In this document: positions 43,541 to 53,180 of the stretch, piece after piece
Layout of the letters: every line of letters begins with the position of its first letter
Position numbering within the stretch: position 1 is the first letter of the stretch
Assembly (NCBI GenBank): GCA_028291545.1
Contig: JAQGHR010000068.1
Location: 118,809 to 182,808, forward strand
Reading direction: 5' to 3'
DNA: 64,000 nucleotides
Source: Planctomycetota bacterium
Lineage (GTDB): Bacteria > Planctomycetota > Planctomycetia > Isosphaerales > Isosphaeraceae
The notes under the pieces: generated by a model
Databases searched by the model: none
The model's input: the letters and a program-made list of their open reading frames with translations, nothing else
Told to the model about the DNA's origin: nothing
Program-made: the position numbers and the translations under genes

Positions 43541-44692
43541 TCAGTGGACCCTGTTGGCCCGGAGGCCGATCTCATCGAAGAGGGCTTTGAGATGGGCCTC
43601 GATCGCATCGGCCGTGTGCAGGTAGGTCTCACGGTCGGTGCCGATGGGGTCCGCGATGTCGGCGCCCCGGGGATGAAGGAGGCGGACGCGATCCTCGGCT
43701 TCCGGATGCACGTCGAGCAGCGCGTCCAGATGATCGCGGGTCATGGTGACGATCAGATCCGCCCTGGCGATCATGGTGGAAGTGACCTGGCGGCTGCAGT
43801 GGGGACGCAGATCACCGCCACGGGCGTGGACCACATCGATCGCCTCGCTCGCCGCCCTGGCCCCGCGGCTGGCGGCCAGGCCGGCCGAGGCGACGGAATA
43901 ACCCAGCGTCTCGACCTCGTCCGGCCGGCAACCCAGACGTTCGGCCAGGACCAGCCGGCAGATCGCCTCGGCCATCGGGCTGCGGCAGGTGTTCCCCGTG
44001 CAGACAAACAGCAGGATCGTGCAGGTCATCCTCTGCACCGCGTCCTGGTCGATGGCGCCGGCGCGGATCAGAGACCAGTCGCTTCCGTCGAGCCGCACCA
44101 CGCTGTTGCGCGCCTCGGTCGGGACCGGGCCGTCGTCGAGGATCATGTCCAGTTCATCCAGATCCGCGAGATCGTCCGGTCTGACGGCTCGATCGCCGTC
44201 GCGTCCCGGCGCGTCGGTCAGGACCAGGGGGCCGAGCACGAGCTCCAGGATCTCACGGACGGCGTCGTGGTCGGGCAATCTGAGCCCGATCGTCGAATCC
44301 GGCGCGACGATCGAGCGGACCTCCGCGTGAAGTCGCGACGCAAGCCCGTTCCGAACGTCGCCGCGGATGACCAGGGTCATCGGCCCCGGCCAGGCTCGCC
44401 GGGCGAGCTTGCAACCGACAGGCGAGAGGTCAGGCACCCAATCGAAAACCTCGTCCGGGGACCGGACCGAGACCGACAGCGGATGCGCATTCGGCCGGCT
44501 CTTCATCGCCCGAAGTCGATCGACGGCCGCAGGCTCCAGGGCCCGCGCGGCCAGGATGTAAGAGGTCTCCGTCGGCAGGGCGACCACCCCCCCCTGCCCC
44601 AGGCACGCCACGGCCCGATGCACGACGTCGCGCGGATCGTCCGCATGAAGTAGGTCGATCCGTTCCGGGCTCTTGCGGAGATCGCTCATCAT
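43541..44692 (-). CDS. Fused TsaC/Sua5-like protein and low-molecular-weight protein tyrosine phosphatase
   Basis: 383 residues. About 15-215 form a YrdC/Sua5 domain (GGVVALPTETSYILAARAL, AMKSRPNAHPLSV, RRAWPGPMTLVI, RLPDHDAV, SDWSLIRAGAI). About 224-383 form an LMW phosphatase: FVCTGNTCRSPMAEA at 229-243 (CX5R, Cys231) and DIADPIG acid. The first domain would make threonylcarbamoyl-AMP for tRNA t6A; the second would dephosphorylate phosphotyrosine or phosphoarginine. Start ATG 44692 or 44689. Confidence 0.9.
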   Translation of the reverse strand: MMSDLRKSPERIDLLHADDPRDVVHRAVACLGQGGVVALPTETSYILAARALEPAAVDRLRAMKSRPNAHPLSVSVRSPDEVFDWVPDLSPVGCKLARRAWPGPMTLVIRGDVRNGLASRLHAEVRSIVAPDSTIGLRLPDHDAVREILELVLGPLVLTDAPGRDGDRAVRPDDLADLDELDMILDDGPVPTEARNSVVRLDGSDWSLIRAGAIDQDAVQRMTCTILLFVCTGNTCRSPMAEAICRLVLAERLGCRPDEVETLGYSVASAGLAASRGARAASEAIDVVHARGGDLRPHCSRQVTSTMIARADLIVTMTRDHLDALLDVHPEAEDRVRLLHPRGADIADPIGTDRETYLHTADAIEAHLKALFDEIGLRANRVH

Positions 44693-44842
44693 ACGTCCTA
44701 CGTCGGGGGGACGGCGCCGAGACGACGATGATCACTCTACGTCTCGATGGTCCGTCGGTCAATTTGATGGAGACGGAGGCGTGCGTCCGTCCCCGAAGGG
44801 TTGGATCGATTCCCCGTCCCGATCGGGCGGGACCGGGCTCTC

Positions 44843-45130
44843 CTATAGGAGCAAGGTCAACCCGTCCAACTCGCGGATATTCGCATAAATGGCCCGGACC
44901 TGCTCGGCCGACTGAACGGTCAGATTCAGGGTCACGGCGACGTGGCGACCACCGCTCGTCGCTCGGACCGACGACTCCAGGTTCCCCTCGGCGACCCCGA
45001 GTTCCCTCACCGCGGCCGCCACCACTCTCGCGGGGAAACCGCCCTCCGTCGAGCCGATCGCCTTGATCGTGTACGGGCCGGGAAACGTGTGATGGGCGTC
45101 GAGCAGGTCTTCGGACGGGCTTGGGTCCAT
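44843..45130 (-). CDS. DUF493/YbeD-like protein
   Basis: 95 residues from ATG 45130. The sequence FPGPYTIKAIGSTEGGFPA at the start and HVAVTLNLTVQSAEQVRAIY near the end fit the small alpha/beta ACT-like YbeD (PF04359) fold. YbeD-like proteins are thought to regulate other enzymes; here there is no direct partner. The preceding frame is open to 45301 but with sequence unlike the family. Confidence 0.8.
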   Translation of the reverse strand: MDPSPSEDLLDAHHTFPGPYTIKAIGSTEGGFPARVVAAAVRELGVAEGNLESSVRATSGGRHVAVTLNLTVQSAEQVRAIYANIRELDGLTLLL

Positions 45131-45340
45131 GACTGGCTCCGGGATCGGGGTGCTTCGCCGGGAGATTTCTCCCCATTCTATGCGAGAGCCCCCGCCCCTT
45201 GCGCTGGCAAAACAAGTGCGGCCGACGCGGGCTGGCCGTACAGACCAGGCCGCGACGGCCGTCATAAAACTCGAATCGTGAAGGTTGGCCTTCGCGAACA
45301 CCCACCAGGGTGAGCCCGCGAGGTCGTCGGTCGGACCTGG

Positions 45341-45430
45341 CTATTTCTTGCGGTGACGGATGCGGCTCCGCATCCTCCGCTTCTTTCGACCGACCTTGCG
45401 GCGACCTTTCCCTCGGCGGCGGCTGGCCAT
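45341..45430 (-). CDS. 29-residue very basic peptide, AURKAIP1/COX24 (bS22)-like
   Basis: A complete minus-strand frame of 29 codons with AGGAGA four bases before the ATG. The peptide is MASRRRGKGRRKVGRKKRRM followed by RSRIRHRKK: 20 of 29 residues are Arg, Lys or His. The KKRRM...RIRHRKK ending resembles the bS22/mS38 (COX24) ribosomal small-subunit peptide of actinobacteria and mitochondria. Ribosome association is likely but inferred. Confidence 0.7.
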   Translation of the reverse strand: MASRRRGKGRRKVGRKKRRMRSRIRHRKK

Positions 45431-45731
45431 ACGCTCTCCTGTCTGGAACCCAAGCGATGAATAAGTTCGACGAACGTGAACGGTCCCGACCCGCGATCAT
45501 CCGCAAGTGGGAAAGAGCACGAATATACTCCGATCCCCCGCCCCGCACAAGAGGCCCATCGTCAATGCTCCGCGGATCGGATCGGAGTGGGAGGTCCGCC
45601 GACTCAGTTCTCTCGTAGGGCCGGTTGCAACCGGCCGCCCCGGTCGAACCCGAGACGGCCGGTTGCAACCAGCCCTACATGATTTTCCCCGGTCCATGGC
45701 TGAAATCCTTGGCCGGACCCAGGTGGCGGAT
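45431..45731. other. Intergenic region holding a palindromic repeat
   Basis: About 300 bases between the small basic peptide gene and rfbA. No gene is convincing; it carries the inverted repeat 45616-45677, given separately. Confidence 0.5.
45616..45677. repeat. 21-base inverted repeat containing GGCCGGTTGCAACCGGCC palindrome
   Basis: Arms 45616-45636 and 45657-45677 pair with one mismatch. The left arm includes the perfect 18-base palindrome GGCCGGTTGCAACCGGCC; the right has a near copy (GGCCGGTTGCAACCAGCC). It is intergenic, 55 bases from the rfbA stop, and looks like a dispersed REP-type element. Confidence 0.85.
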
Positions 45732-46628
45732 CTAGTCCGGAAGCCCTTCCTTGATGATCGCCCTGAGATAGCTGCCATAATCGTTCTTGAGCCCATCCGC
45801 CAGCTTTCCCAGTCCCTCAACTCCGATGAATCCCATCCGATAGGCGACTTCCTCGATGCACGCGATCTTCAGGCCTTGCCGGGACTCGATCGTTTCGACG
45901 TAATTCGCCGCCTGGATGAGCGATTCGGGCGTCCCGGTATCCAGCCAGGCGAACCCTCGGCTGAATTTCTCCACGCGCAGGTCCCCGCGTTCCAGGTAAA
46001 TGCGGTTCACGTCGGTGATCTCCAGCTCTCCGCGGGGCGAGGGCTTGAGGTTGGCGGCGATGTCCACGACCTGATTGTCGTAAAAATAGAGCCCCGTGAC
46101 CGCCCAGTGCGACTTGGGCTTGGCGGGCTTTTCCTCGATGGAAAGGGCCTTGCCGGAGGCGTCGAACTCCACCACGCCGTACCGTTCCGGGTCCTTGACC
46201 GGGTAGGCGAAGACCGTGGCGCCGGCCCCGGCCGTGGCGGCGCGGCCGAGCATGTGATGGAAACCCTGGCCATAGAAGATGTTGTCGCCGAGGATCAAGG
46301 CCACCGCGTCATCGCCGACAAATTCTCGGCCGATAATAAACGCCTGGGCGAGCCCCTCGGGCTTGGGTTGGACTGCGTAGGTGATCTTGAGGCCGACCTG
46401 GGAGCCGTCGCCCAGAACACGCTCGAACCCGCCGATATCGTAGGGCGTGGAGATCAGCAAGATATCCTGGATTCCCGCGAGCATCAGGCTCGAGAGCGGA
46501 TAATAGATCATCGGCTTGTCGTAGATCGGGAGCAGTTGCTTGCTAATGGCGCGGGTGATGGGATAGAGCCGCGTTCCCGATCCTCCCGCCAGGATGATCC
46601 CCTTCCGGCACGGCTTGTCCTTCGCCAT
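45732..46628 (-). CDS. rfbA: Glucose-1-phosphate thymidylyltransferase
   Basis: 298 residues from ATG 46628 with GGAGG upstream. [80 protein letters not shown] and [15 protein letters not shown] are diagnostic. It makes dTDP-glucose for deoxysugars such as rhamnose. rfbB/C/D are not in this window. Confidence 0.95.
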   Translation of the reverse strand: MAKDKPCRKGIILAGGSGTRLYPITRAISKQLLPIYDKPMIYYPLSSLMLAGIQDILLISTPYDIGGFERVLGDGSQVGLKITYAVQPKPEGLAQAFIIGREFVGDDAVALILGDNIFYGQGFHHMLGRAATAGAGATVFAYPVKDPERYGVVEFDASGKALSIEEKPAKPKSHWAVTGLYFYDNQVVDIAANLKPSPRGELEITDVNRIYLERGDLRVEKFSRGFAWLDTGTPESLIQAANYVETIESRQGLKIACIEEVAYRMGFIGVEGLGKLADGLKNDYGSYLRAIIKEGLPD

Positions 46629-46956
46629 GGTTCCGCTCCTCCCCGCGACCCCAGGTTTCCGACGGCAGCGGCCCGAGGTCACGGCCTCCACCCAACCCGA
46701 TCTCCACGACACGTCCCGCCCGTTCGCCGCCAACCTTCTCCGAAACCCAAGCCTATCGTCCAGCCCAATCTACGAGGAATGTAAAGTTCCGAAGATGATC
46801 CACCAACATGCATGCACGTGACCCGCTCCACCGTCGGGTTCACGCGCCGGGCGAGGGCCTCATGGATTTTTCACGTCCCGCATAGAATAATGGGAGCCCG
46901 ACGGGTCCGGGCGGAAACTGTCTCGCGCCGAGCCCGTCTGCTGTTGAGAGGAAACG
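46629..46956. other. Divergent intergenic region rfbA/trxB
   Basis: About 330 bases between two divergent genes. It includes an ATGCATGCA-type palindromic stretch (46809-46817). No gene or RNA is supported; promoters of both flanking genes presumably lie here. Confidence 0.4.
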
Positions 46957-47985
46957 ATGCCGCATTTGAAGGTGATCATCATCGGCTCGGGGTCCGCCGG
47001 ACTCACCGCCGCGCTCTACACCGCGAGGGCAAACCTCCAGCCACTGGTCTTCGAGGGGAGAGAGCCCGGCGGGCAGCTCACCTGGACGACCGAGGTCGAT
47101 AACTTTCCGGGCTTCCCCGAGGGGATCATGGGTCCCGAGCTGATGGACCGGATGCGGCAGCAGGCGCAGCGATTCGGCGCGGATTGCCGGTACGAGACCG
47201 TGCTCAGCGTCGATCTCTCGAAGCGCCCGTTCAAGATCGTCACCACGCTCGACCCCTCCGGGGAAGATTCGGGGGATCACGGGGAATACACCGCGGACTC
47301 CGTGATCGTCGCCACCGGCGCCTCGGCCCGATGGCTCGACGACGTGCCCAGCGAGCGGCCGTTTCGAGGTCACGGCGTCTCCACCTGTGCGACTTGCGAC
47401 GGCGCGTTCTACAAGAACCGGCCGATCGCGGTCGTCGGCGGGGGGGATTCGGCGGTCGAGGAGGCCACGTTCCTGACCCGATATGCCTCGAAAGTGACCC
47501 TGATCCATCGTCGCAACACGCTCCGCGCCTCGAAGATCATGCAGGATCGGGCGCACAAGAACCCCAAGATTGAGTTCGCATGGGATAGCAAGGTGGGGGA
47601 TGTCCACGGCGAGACGGAACCGCATAAAGTTGTCAAAGGTGTGACGCTCGTCAGCACCAAGGACGGCTCGACCCGCGATCTCCCGGTCGACGGACTGTTC
47701 CTCGCCATCGGCCATGTACCCAACACGAAGATCTTCGCCGGGCAACTCGCGATGACTCCGTCCGGCTATCTGTTGACGCGGAATGCCCTGGCGTGGGACA
47801 ACGCCGAGGCGGGATCGTTGAAACTCTCGGACCTGCCCAATTACGGCACCGCCACGAACGTCGAAGGGGTTTTCGCGTGCGGTGACGTCGTGGACACCCA
47901 CTACCGCCAGGCGATCACGGCCGCGGGCTCCGGCTGTGCGGCCGCCATTGACTGCGAGAAGTGGCTGGAAACGATCGAACATTGA
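46957..47985 (+). CDS. trxB: Thioredoxin reductase
   Basis: 342 residues, GAGGAA four bases before the ATG. FAD motif GSGSAGLTAALYTARANL, redox site CATCDG, NADPH motif GGGDSAVEEATFLTRYASKV, and C-terminal GVFACGDVVDTHYRQAITAAGSGC. It reduces thioredoxin; a Bcp-type peroxiredoxin is encoded further along. Confidence 0.95.
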   Translation: MPHLKVIIIGSGSAGLTAALYTARANLQPLVFEGREPGGQLTWTTEVDNFPGFPEGIMGPELMDRMRQQAQRFGADCRYETVLSVDLSKRPFKIVTTLDPSGEDSGDHGEYTADSVIVATGASARWLDDVPSERPFRGHGVSTCATCDGAFYKNRPIAVVGGGDSAVEEATFLTRYASKVTLIHRRNTLRASKIMQDRAHKNPKIEFAWDSKVGDVHGETEPHKVVKGVTLVSTKDGSTRDLPVDGLFLAIGHVPNTKIFAGQLAMTPSGYLLTRNALAWDNAEAGSLKLSDLPNYGTATNVEGVFACGDVVDTHYRQAITAAGSGCAAAIDCEKWLETIEH

Positions 47986-48122
47986 TCCTGACCCGAGTTT
48001 GGGTCGGCGGTCGCTCCCCGTCTGGGGCGGATTTGTCTAGAATACTTTTGAGATGAGGACGGCCCCGGTCCGTCGGATACGGGACGCCTGACGCAACGCC
48101 GCTTGGGGAATGAGACGCCATT

Positions 48123-50129
48123 ATGGAGAGTCGTCCGCCGCAGGAACCCCCCCGTCGCCCCCTGCCTCCGCCGAATCGGAAGCCAAGCACGCCGGCCGCC
48201 GCACCCGCGCCTCCGTGGGTCTGGGTCTTCCTGATCGCCGTCGTGGCCCTGATCCTCTGGCAGTGGGCGCCTGGCAACAAGGTCCCGGTGACCTATAGCT
48301 GGTTCCGCGAACAAGTTGACAACGACAACGTCAAGACGCTTCAGATCCAGGGCCTGGAGGCTACGGGCCAGCTCAGGAAGAAGGCGGAATTCGAGGCCGC
48401 CTCCGGCGGCACCAAACGGCCCGTCGAATATTTCTCCACCGCCTTCCCCTCCGAGCACCAGATCCAGCCGATCCTCGACGAGCTAGAGAGCTACAAGAAG
48501 GAAGGCAACACCCGGAAGCGGGTCACCATCGACGCCACTCCGCTCCAGGCGGCAAGTAGCCTCATCTGGGTGACCTTGTTGCTGCCCACGCTCCTCGTCG
48601 TGGGCTTCGTCTACATCATGATGCGTCGCGCCCGCGACCAGTTCGACGGCGGCATCCTCGGCAATTTCGTGAAGAGTCCGGCGAAGCGCCACGATAAATC
48701 AAAGCAGCGAACCACCTTCGACGAGGTTGCCGGCCTGGAGAACGCCAAGGCGGAACTGCAAGAGATCGTCGAGTTCCTCAAGGACTCCGAGAAGTTCAAG
48801 AAGCTGGGCGCCCGCATCCCCAAGGGCGTGCTCCTGAACGGGCCTCCCGGCACCGGCAAGACGTTGCTCGCGCGGGCCGTGGCGGGCGAGGCGGGCGTGC
48901 CGTTCTTCTCGATCTCCGGCAGCGAGTTCATCCAGATGTTCGTCGGCGTTGGCGCCAGCCGCGTCCGCGACATGTTCAAGACGGCCAAGGAAAACTCCCC
49001 CTGCATCCTGTTCATCGACGAGATCGACGCCGTCGGCCGGGTCCGAGGCGCGGGGCTCGGGGGCGGCCACGACGAACGCGAGCAGACCCTCAACCAGATC
49101 CTCACGGAGATGGACGGATTCTCCCCCAATGAGAGCGTGATCGTCCTGGCCGCCACCAATCGGCCCGACGTCCTCGATCCCGCCCTGCTCCGCCCCGGCC
49201 GGTTCGACCGCCACGTCACCGTCGATCGCCCGACCAAGAAGGGCCGCTGGGAGATCCTCAAGGTCCACACCCGGAACACCCCCCTGGCCGAGGACGTGGA
49301 CCTCGACAGCATCGCCCGAGGCACCGTCGGGATGAGCGGAGCCGACCTGTCCAACCTCGTCAACGAGGCCGCCCTGCTCGCCGCTCGCGAGGATAAGACG
49401 ACCGTCGACATGCTGGATTTCGACGCCGCCCGCGACAAGATCGTCATGGGTGCGAAGCGTGAGGAAGTGATCACCGAGAAGGTCAAGCGGATGACCGCGT
49501 ACCACGAGGTCGGTCATGCCCTGGTCGCCTGGCTGATCCCCGAGGCCAACCCGATCCACAAAGTCACGATCATTCCCCGGGGGCGCAGCCTGGGCGTCAC
49601 CTACTTCCTGCCCGCCGACGAGGATTCCGTCAGCATCAGCGTGGACGACGCCCTCGCCCAGCTTGCCATGACCCTCGGCGGCCGCGCGGCCGAACGGCTC
49701 GTTTTCGGCGACCAGACGGCCGGCGTGGCGGGCGACCTGAAGCAGGCGACCCGTCTGGCCAAGATGATGGTCACCCAGTGGGGGATGAGCGACCGCATCG
49801 GCCCGGTCTTCTTCCAGGGGTCCGACGAGCACCCGTTCCTGGGTCGCGAGATGAGCGAGGGCCGCGATCACTCCGAACACACCGCCCAGTTGATTGACGA
49901 GGAAGTCGCCCGCATCCTCCGCGAGGCCGATGAGCGGGCCTTTCACCTCCTCGAAGAGAATCGCGAATCGCTGGAGAAGCTGACGGAGGCCCTGATCGAA
50001 CGTGAGGTCCTTTCCGTCAAGGAAATTGCGGAACTGATCGGCAAGCGTCCCGGCGGCGCCGCTCGCCTGGACGAAGAAGAAGTGGTGGCGTCTCTGGATA
50101 ATCCGCTCGGCGGGGCGACGGACGCCTGA
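48123..50129 (+). CDS. ftsH: ATP-dependent zinc metalloprotease FtsH
   Basis: 668 residues. TM1 about 37-55 and TM2 about 140-160 flank the periplasmic-side domain. AAA+ with [18 protein letters not shown] and [17 protein letters not shown]; protease zinc site AYHEVGHAL. It degrades membrane and some cytosolic proteins. The next gene follows after a strong hairpin. Confidence 0.96.
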   Translation: MESRPPQEPPRRPLPPPNRKPSTPAAAPAPPWVWVFLIAVVALILWQWAPGNKVPVTYSWFREQVDNDNVKTLQIQGLEATGQLRKKAEFEAASGGTKRPVEYFSTAFPSEHQIQPILDELESYKKEGNTRKRVTIDATPLQAASSLIWVTLLLPTLLVVGFVYIMMRRARDQFDGGILGNFVKSPAKRHDKSKQRTTFDEVAGLENAKAELQEIVEFLKDSEKFKKLGARIPKGVLLNGPPGTGKTLLARAVAGEAGVPFFSISGSEFIQMFVGVGASRVRDMFKTAKENSPCILFIDEIDAVGRVRGAGLGGGHDEREQTLNQILTEMDGFSPNESVIVLAATNRPDVLDPALLRPGRFDRHVTVDRPTKKGRWEILKVHTRNTPLAEDVDLDSIARGTVGMSGADLSNLVNEAALLAAREDKTTVDMLDFDAARDKIVMGAKREEVITEKVKRMTAYHEVGHALVAWLIPEANPIHKVTIIPRGRSLGVTYFLPADEDSVSISVDDALAQLAMTLGGRAAERLVFGDQTAGVAGDLKQATRLAKMMVTQWGMSDRIGPVFFQGSDEHPFLGREMSEGRDHSEHTAQLIDEEVARILREADERAFHLLEENRESLEKLTEALIEREVLSVKEIAELIGKRPGGAARLDEEEVVASLDNPLGGATDA

Positions 50130-50136
50130 CGCGATT

Positions 50137-50166
50137 GTCCCCTCTCCCCCGGTGGGGAGAGGGGAC
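50137..50166 (+). other. Strong 13-base-pair hairpin between ftsH and the mutase gene
   Basis: GTCCCCTCTCCCC and its exact complement GGGGAGAGGGGAC are separated by CGGT (50150-50153). No T run follows, so Rho-independent termination is uncertain; it may be a dispersed palindrome or a message-stability element. Confidence 0.75.
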
Positions 50167-50187
50167 CAGAACCGAAGGGCCAGCCTC

Positions 50188-51573
50188 GTGAGCCGCACCC
50201 TCATCGCGAGTGTTTCCGGGATTCGCGGCATCGTTGGCAACGGGCTCGATCCCACGGCCGTCCTCGAATTCGCCGCCGCCTACGCGGCCGGCGTTCCGGT
50301 CGGCTCGAAGATCGTCGTCGCCCACGATGGCCGGCCCACCGCAGCCGTCTTCGTGCAGGCCGTGCTGGCGGGAGTGACCGCGAGCGGATGTCACGCCTGC
50401 CTCGTGGGAGCGGCCGCCACGCCAACGGTCGGACATTGGGTCCGCAGGCTCACCAATGAGGAATTCCAGGCGGGCGGGATTCAGATCTCCGCATCCCATA
50501 ATCCGCCGGAGTACAACGGCCTCAAATTCTTCCAGCCCGAGGGCATGGTCCTCAGTCCCGAATCGGGCCGCGCCGTCCTGGCTCGCTACAAGGACAAAGC
50601 CTTCCGCTGGGTCGCCTGGAACGAGGTCGGGACGGTGCGAGATTGTGGCGGGAGCGCCAACGACGGGGCGTCCACTCTTCATCGCGAAACCGTGATGCGG
50701 ATCGTTCGCCCCGAGATCATCCGCCAGGCCGCCTTCCGCGTCGTCCTCGATGGCTGCCACGGTGGCGGCGGACTCGGTGGTCTGGCCTTGCTCGAATCGC
50801 TCGGCTGCAAGGTCTTTGGATTCGGCCTGAATCCCGACGGCCGTTACGACCACCCTCCCGAGCCAACTGAGGCCAATCTCCGGGAACTCTGCCGCATCGT
50901 TCCGGCCCTGAATGCCGCCGTCGGCTTTGCACAGGACCCCGACGCCGATCGCCTGGCGATTCTCGACGAAAAGGGCCGCTACATCGGCGAGGAATTGACG
51001 CTGGCGCTCTGTGCCCGTCATCGACTGGCCCAGCAGAAAGGCCCGGTGGTTTTGAACCTCTCCACCTCTCGCGTGACCGAAGACATCGCCGCATCGTTCG
51101 AATGTCCCGTCGAACGAACCGCCGTGGGTGAGATCAACGTCGTGACCCGGATGCGCGAGGTCGGCGCGGTGATCGGCGGCGAGGGGAACGGCGGCGTGAT
51201 CGACCCTCGCGTCGGCTTCGTCCGCGACAGCTTCGTCGGGATGGCCCTGGTCCTCGACCTCATGGCCGAGAGTGGCAAACCGCTCTCCGTGCTCGTGGAC
51301 GAGTTGCCCACCTGGGAGATGGTGAAGGAAAAATACGCACTCGCCCCGGATTCTCCCCCGATCTCCGAGATGTTCGACCGGATCATCGACGCCCATCCCG
51401 ACGCCCGGGCCGACCGTCGCGACGGGCTACGGCTGGACTGGGACGAATGCTGGGCGCACGTCCGGGCAAGCAACACCGAGCCGATCGTCCGCGTGATCGC
51501 CGAGGCCCGCGATCGTGAGAGGGCGCATGAGCTGGCCAATTTCCTGGGCCGTTGGGTTCGTGGCGATGTATGA
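50188..51573 (+). CDS. Phosphohexomutase (phosphoglucosamine/phosphomannomutase family)
   Basis: 461 residues from GTG 50188 (AAGGG nine bases upstream). SGIRGIVGNGLDP, active-site serine ISASHNPPEYNGLK, metal motif FAQDPDADRLA, sugar loop GGEGNGGVI, phosphate-binding RASNTEPIVRVIAEA. GlmM and ManB-type members share these, so the substrate is not fixed. Confidence 0.9.
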   Translation: MSRTLIASVSGIRGIVGNGLDPTAVLEFAAAYAAGVPVGSKIVVAHDGRPTAAVFVQAVLAGVTASGCHACLVGAAATPTVGHWVRRLTNEEFQAGGIQISASHNPPEYNGLKFFQPEGMVLSPESGRAVLARYKDKAFRWVAWNEVGTVRDCGGSANDGASTLHRETVMRIVRPEIIRQAAFRVVLDGCHGGGGLGGLALLESLGCKVFGFGLNPDGRYDHPPEPTEANLRELCRIVPALNAAVGFAQDPDADRLAILDEKGRYIGEELTLALCARHRLAQQKGPVVLNLSTSRVTEDIAASFECPVERTAVGEINVVTRMREVGAVIGGEGNGGVIDPRVGFVRDSFVGMALVLDLMAESGKPLSVLVDELPTWEMVKEKYALAPDSPPISEMFDRIIDAHPDARADRRDGLRLDWDECWAHVRASNTEPIVRVIAEARDRERAHELANFLGRWVRGDV

Positions 51574-51654
51574 CCGGTCGATCCTCTCACCTCCGCAACG
51601 GTATGATGGCCGACGACCATCCGCGTGCGATACTCTCCCCTTGGATGACCGGCG

Positions 51655-52452
51655 ATGCAGGATACCCGCCCGGGTCTGTTTCGCACGATTTTCCGTCGAC
51701 TCTTCCCCCCCCGAACGGTGGAGGCCGACGCGTTGACCTGGCCTGAATTCGAGGTCGCACCGGTCCTTGCATTCGTGGATGTGGACGGCACGCTCCTCGC
51801 CGAAACCACCACGTATCTGTTCGCCCGCATCCTGCGGCGCCGGGGGTTGATCAAGAGTTCCTTCATCCTCCGCGCCCTGTACCATGGCCTCCAGCACCGG
51901 TTCGGCCGCCTCGACTACGGCCGCCTCGTGGCCTTCGGGATGAAGAGCGTCTCCACTGTCCAGCTCTCCGATCTGGAGAAAATCGCGGCCGATAATTTCG
52001 AGCAGCACGTGCGTCCTCGCCTGTATGAGGGCGTGGAGGAACACTTCGCCGGCCTTCGTTCGCGAGGGACGCAGGTCGTCCTGGTCTCGTCCTCGCCGGC
52101 GCTCGTGATTGAGCCTCTGGCCCGCCATCTGGGCTGCGCGGCCACGATCACCACGCCGGTCGTCATCGAGGACGGTCGGCTGATCGGACCGGGCGATGGC
52201 CCGCCCTGCTATGGCGAAGGAAAACGATACTGGGCCTTGAGATGGGCCGCCGACCACGGGATTCCGATGGACTTGGCGGCCGCTTATGGTGATAATTGGA
52301 GTGATCGGGCCTTGCTCGGGACCGTCGGCCGCGCCGTGGTCGTTCACCCGAAAGGGAAGCTGCGTCGCCTGGCCATCGAACAAGGCTGGTCGATCGCTCG
52401 TCCCCGAAGCCCTGCGCGACGGACTCGCGGGCGATTTTCCTCCGGCACTTGA
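51655..52452 (+). CDS. HAD-IB family phosphatase (SerB-related)
   Basis: 265 residues. Motif I is FVDVDGTLL, motif II VVLVSSSPALVIEP, motif IV AAYGDNWSDRALLG. The region between, YLFARILRRRGLIKSS, is the helical cap. Related proteins are annotated as HAD-IB phosphatases, possibly on lipid or serine phosphates. The C-terminal 15 residues are Arg-rich and not family-like. Confidence 0.82.
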   Translation: MQDTRPGLFRTIFRRLFPPRTVEADALTWPEFEVAPVLAFVDVDGTLLAETTTYLFARILRRRGLIKSSFILRALYHGLQHRFGRLDYGRLVAFGMKSVSTVQLSDLEKIAADNFEQHVRPRLYEGVEEHFAGLRSRGTQVVLVSSSPALVIEPLARHLGCAATITTPVVIEDGRLIGPGDGPPCYGEGKRYWALRWAADHGIPMDLAAAYGDNWSDRALLGTVGRAVVVHPKGKLRRLAIEQGWSIARPRSPARRTRGRFSSGT

Positions 52453-52532
52453 GTCTGCCGGGCAAGATCCCATTCCCTTTCTGTCCGATGGAGGTTGGCG
52501 GGAGGCCCCTGCTTTCCTCGGAGTGGCTACGC

Positions 52533-53150
52533 ATGACCCAAGACGAACCGAAACCAATCCCCACCCCGAAGAACCGCCGCGCCGGAGCCGGCCCCGCGGC
52601 GATGGCCCTGGTCGTCGGCCTGGCCGCGCTCACGTCTCAGGGCTCTGAGACGGACCTCGTCCGCGATATTCAGCGCTACTGCACCGCCTGCTGGCGCAAC
52701 GCCCGCCTCGATCCGGGGTTGTGGGACGATTGCACCCAGGAGGTTTGCTGCCGGTTGCTGGGCAAGGCTCGCGCCGGCCAGCTTGACCTGAACCTGGTTC
52801 TGGGCGACGACACCCCCGAGCGTCGCGAGCTGGTTCGGGCCATCGACATGGTGCGCAAGCGCGTCCAGCGGACGAAGAAGTATCAGGTCCTTGACGACCA
52901 GTCCACCCCCGGCCCCGATATCGACGCCCGAGACCGCGAGCGGCAGGAACTTGGCGAGCTCCTGGAGAACGCGCGTCGCGCCGTCCTCTCCGAGCGTCAG
53001 GACCGCATCGTCGAGATGTGGACCCGCGGCTGGTCCGTCCCCGAGATCAGCACCGCCCTGGACATGCCCGCCGCCCGGGTGAGCGATGAGAAGTACAAGG
53101 CCCTCCGCAAGTTAGAGCGGCACCTCGCGGGCGAGCAACTCGTGGGCTGA
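52533..53150 (+). CDS. Divergent sigma-70-like protein (paralogue of the gene at 8798)
   Basis: 205 residues from ATG 52533. Shared landmarks with the 8798 protein: DDCTQEVCCRLL, ELVRAIDMVRKRVQRTKK and the C-terminal VSDEKYKALRKLERHL, with an intervening MWTRGWSVPEISTALDM helix-turn-helix. The N terminus differs: a Pro/Lys-rich segment followed by a hydrophobic AMALVVGLAALTSQ stretch. Likely a transcription factor of the sigma-70 fold; promoter specificity unknown. Confidence 0.72.
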   Translation: MTQDEPKPIPTPKNRRAGAGPAAMALVVGLAALTSQGSETDLVRDIQRYCTACWRNARLDPGLWDDCTQEVCCRLLGKARAGQLDLNLVLGDDTPERRELVRAIDMVRKRVQRTKKYQVLDDQSTPGPDIDARDRERQELGELLENARRAVLSERQDRIVEMWTRGWSVPEISTALDMPAARVSDEKYKALRKLERHLAGEQLVG

Positions 53151-53180
53151 TGGATATTCGAATTGTCCGTCAGGGTAGGG

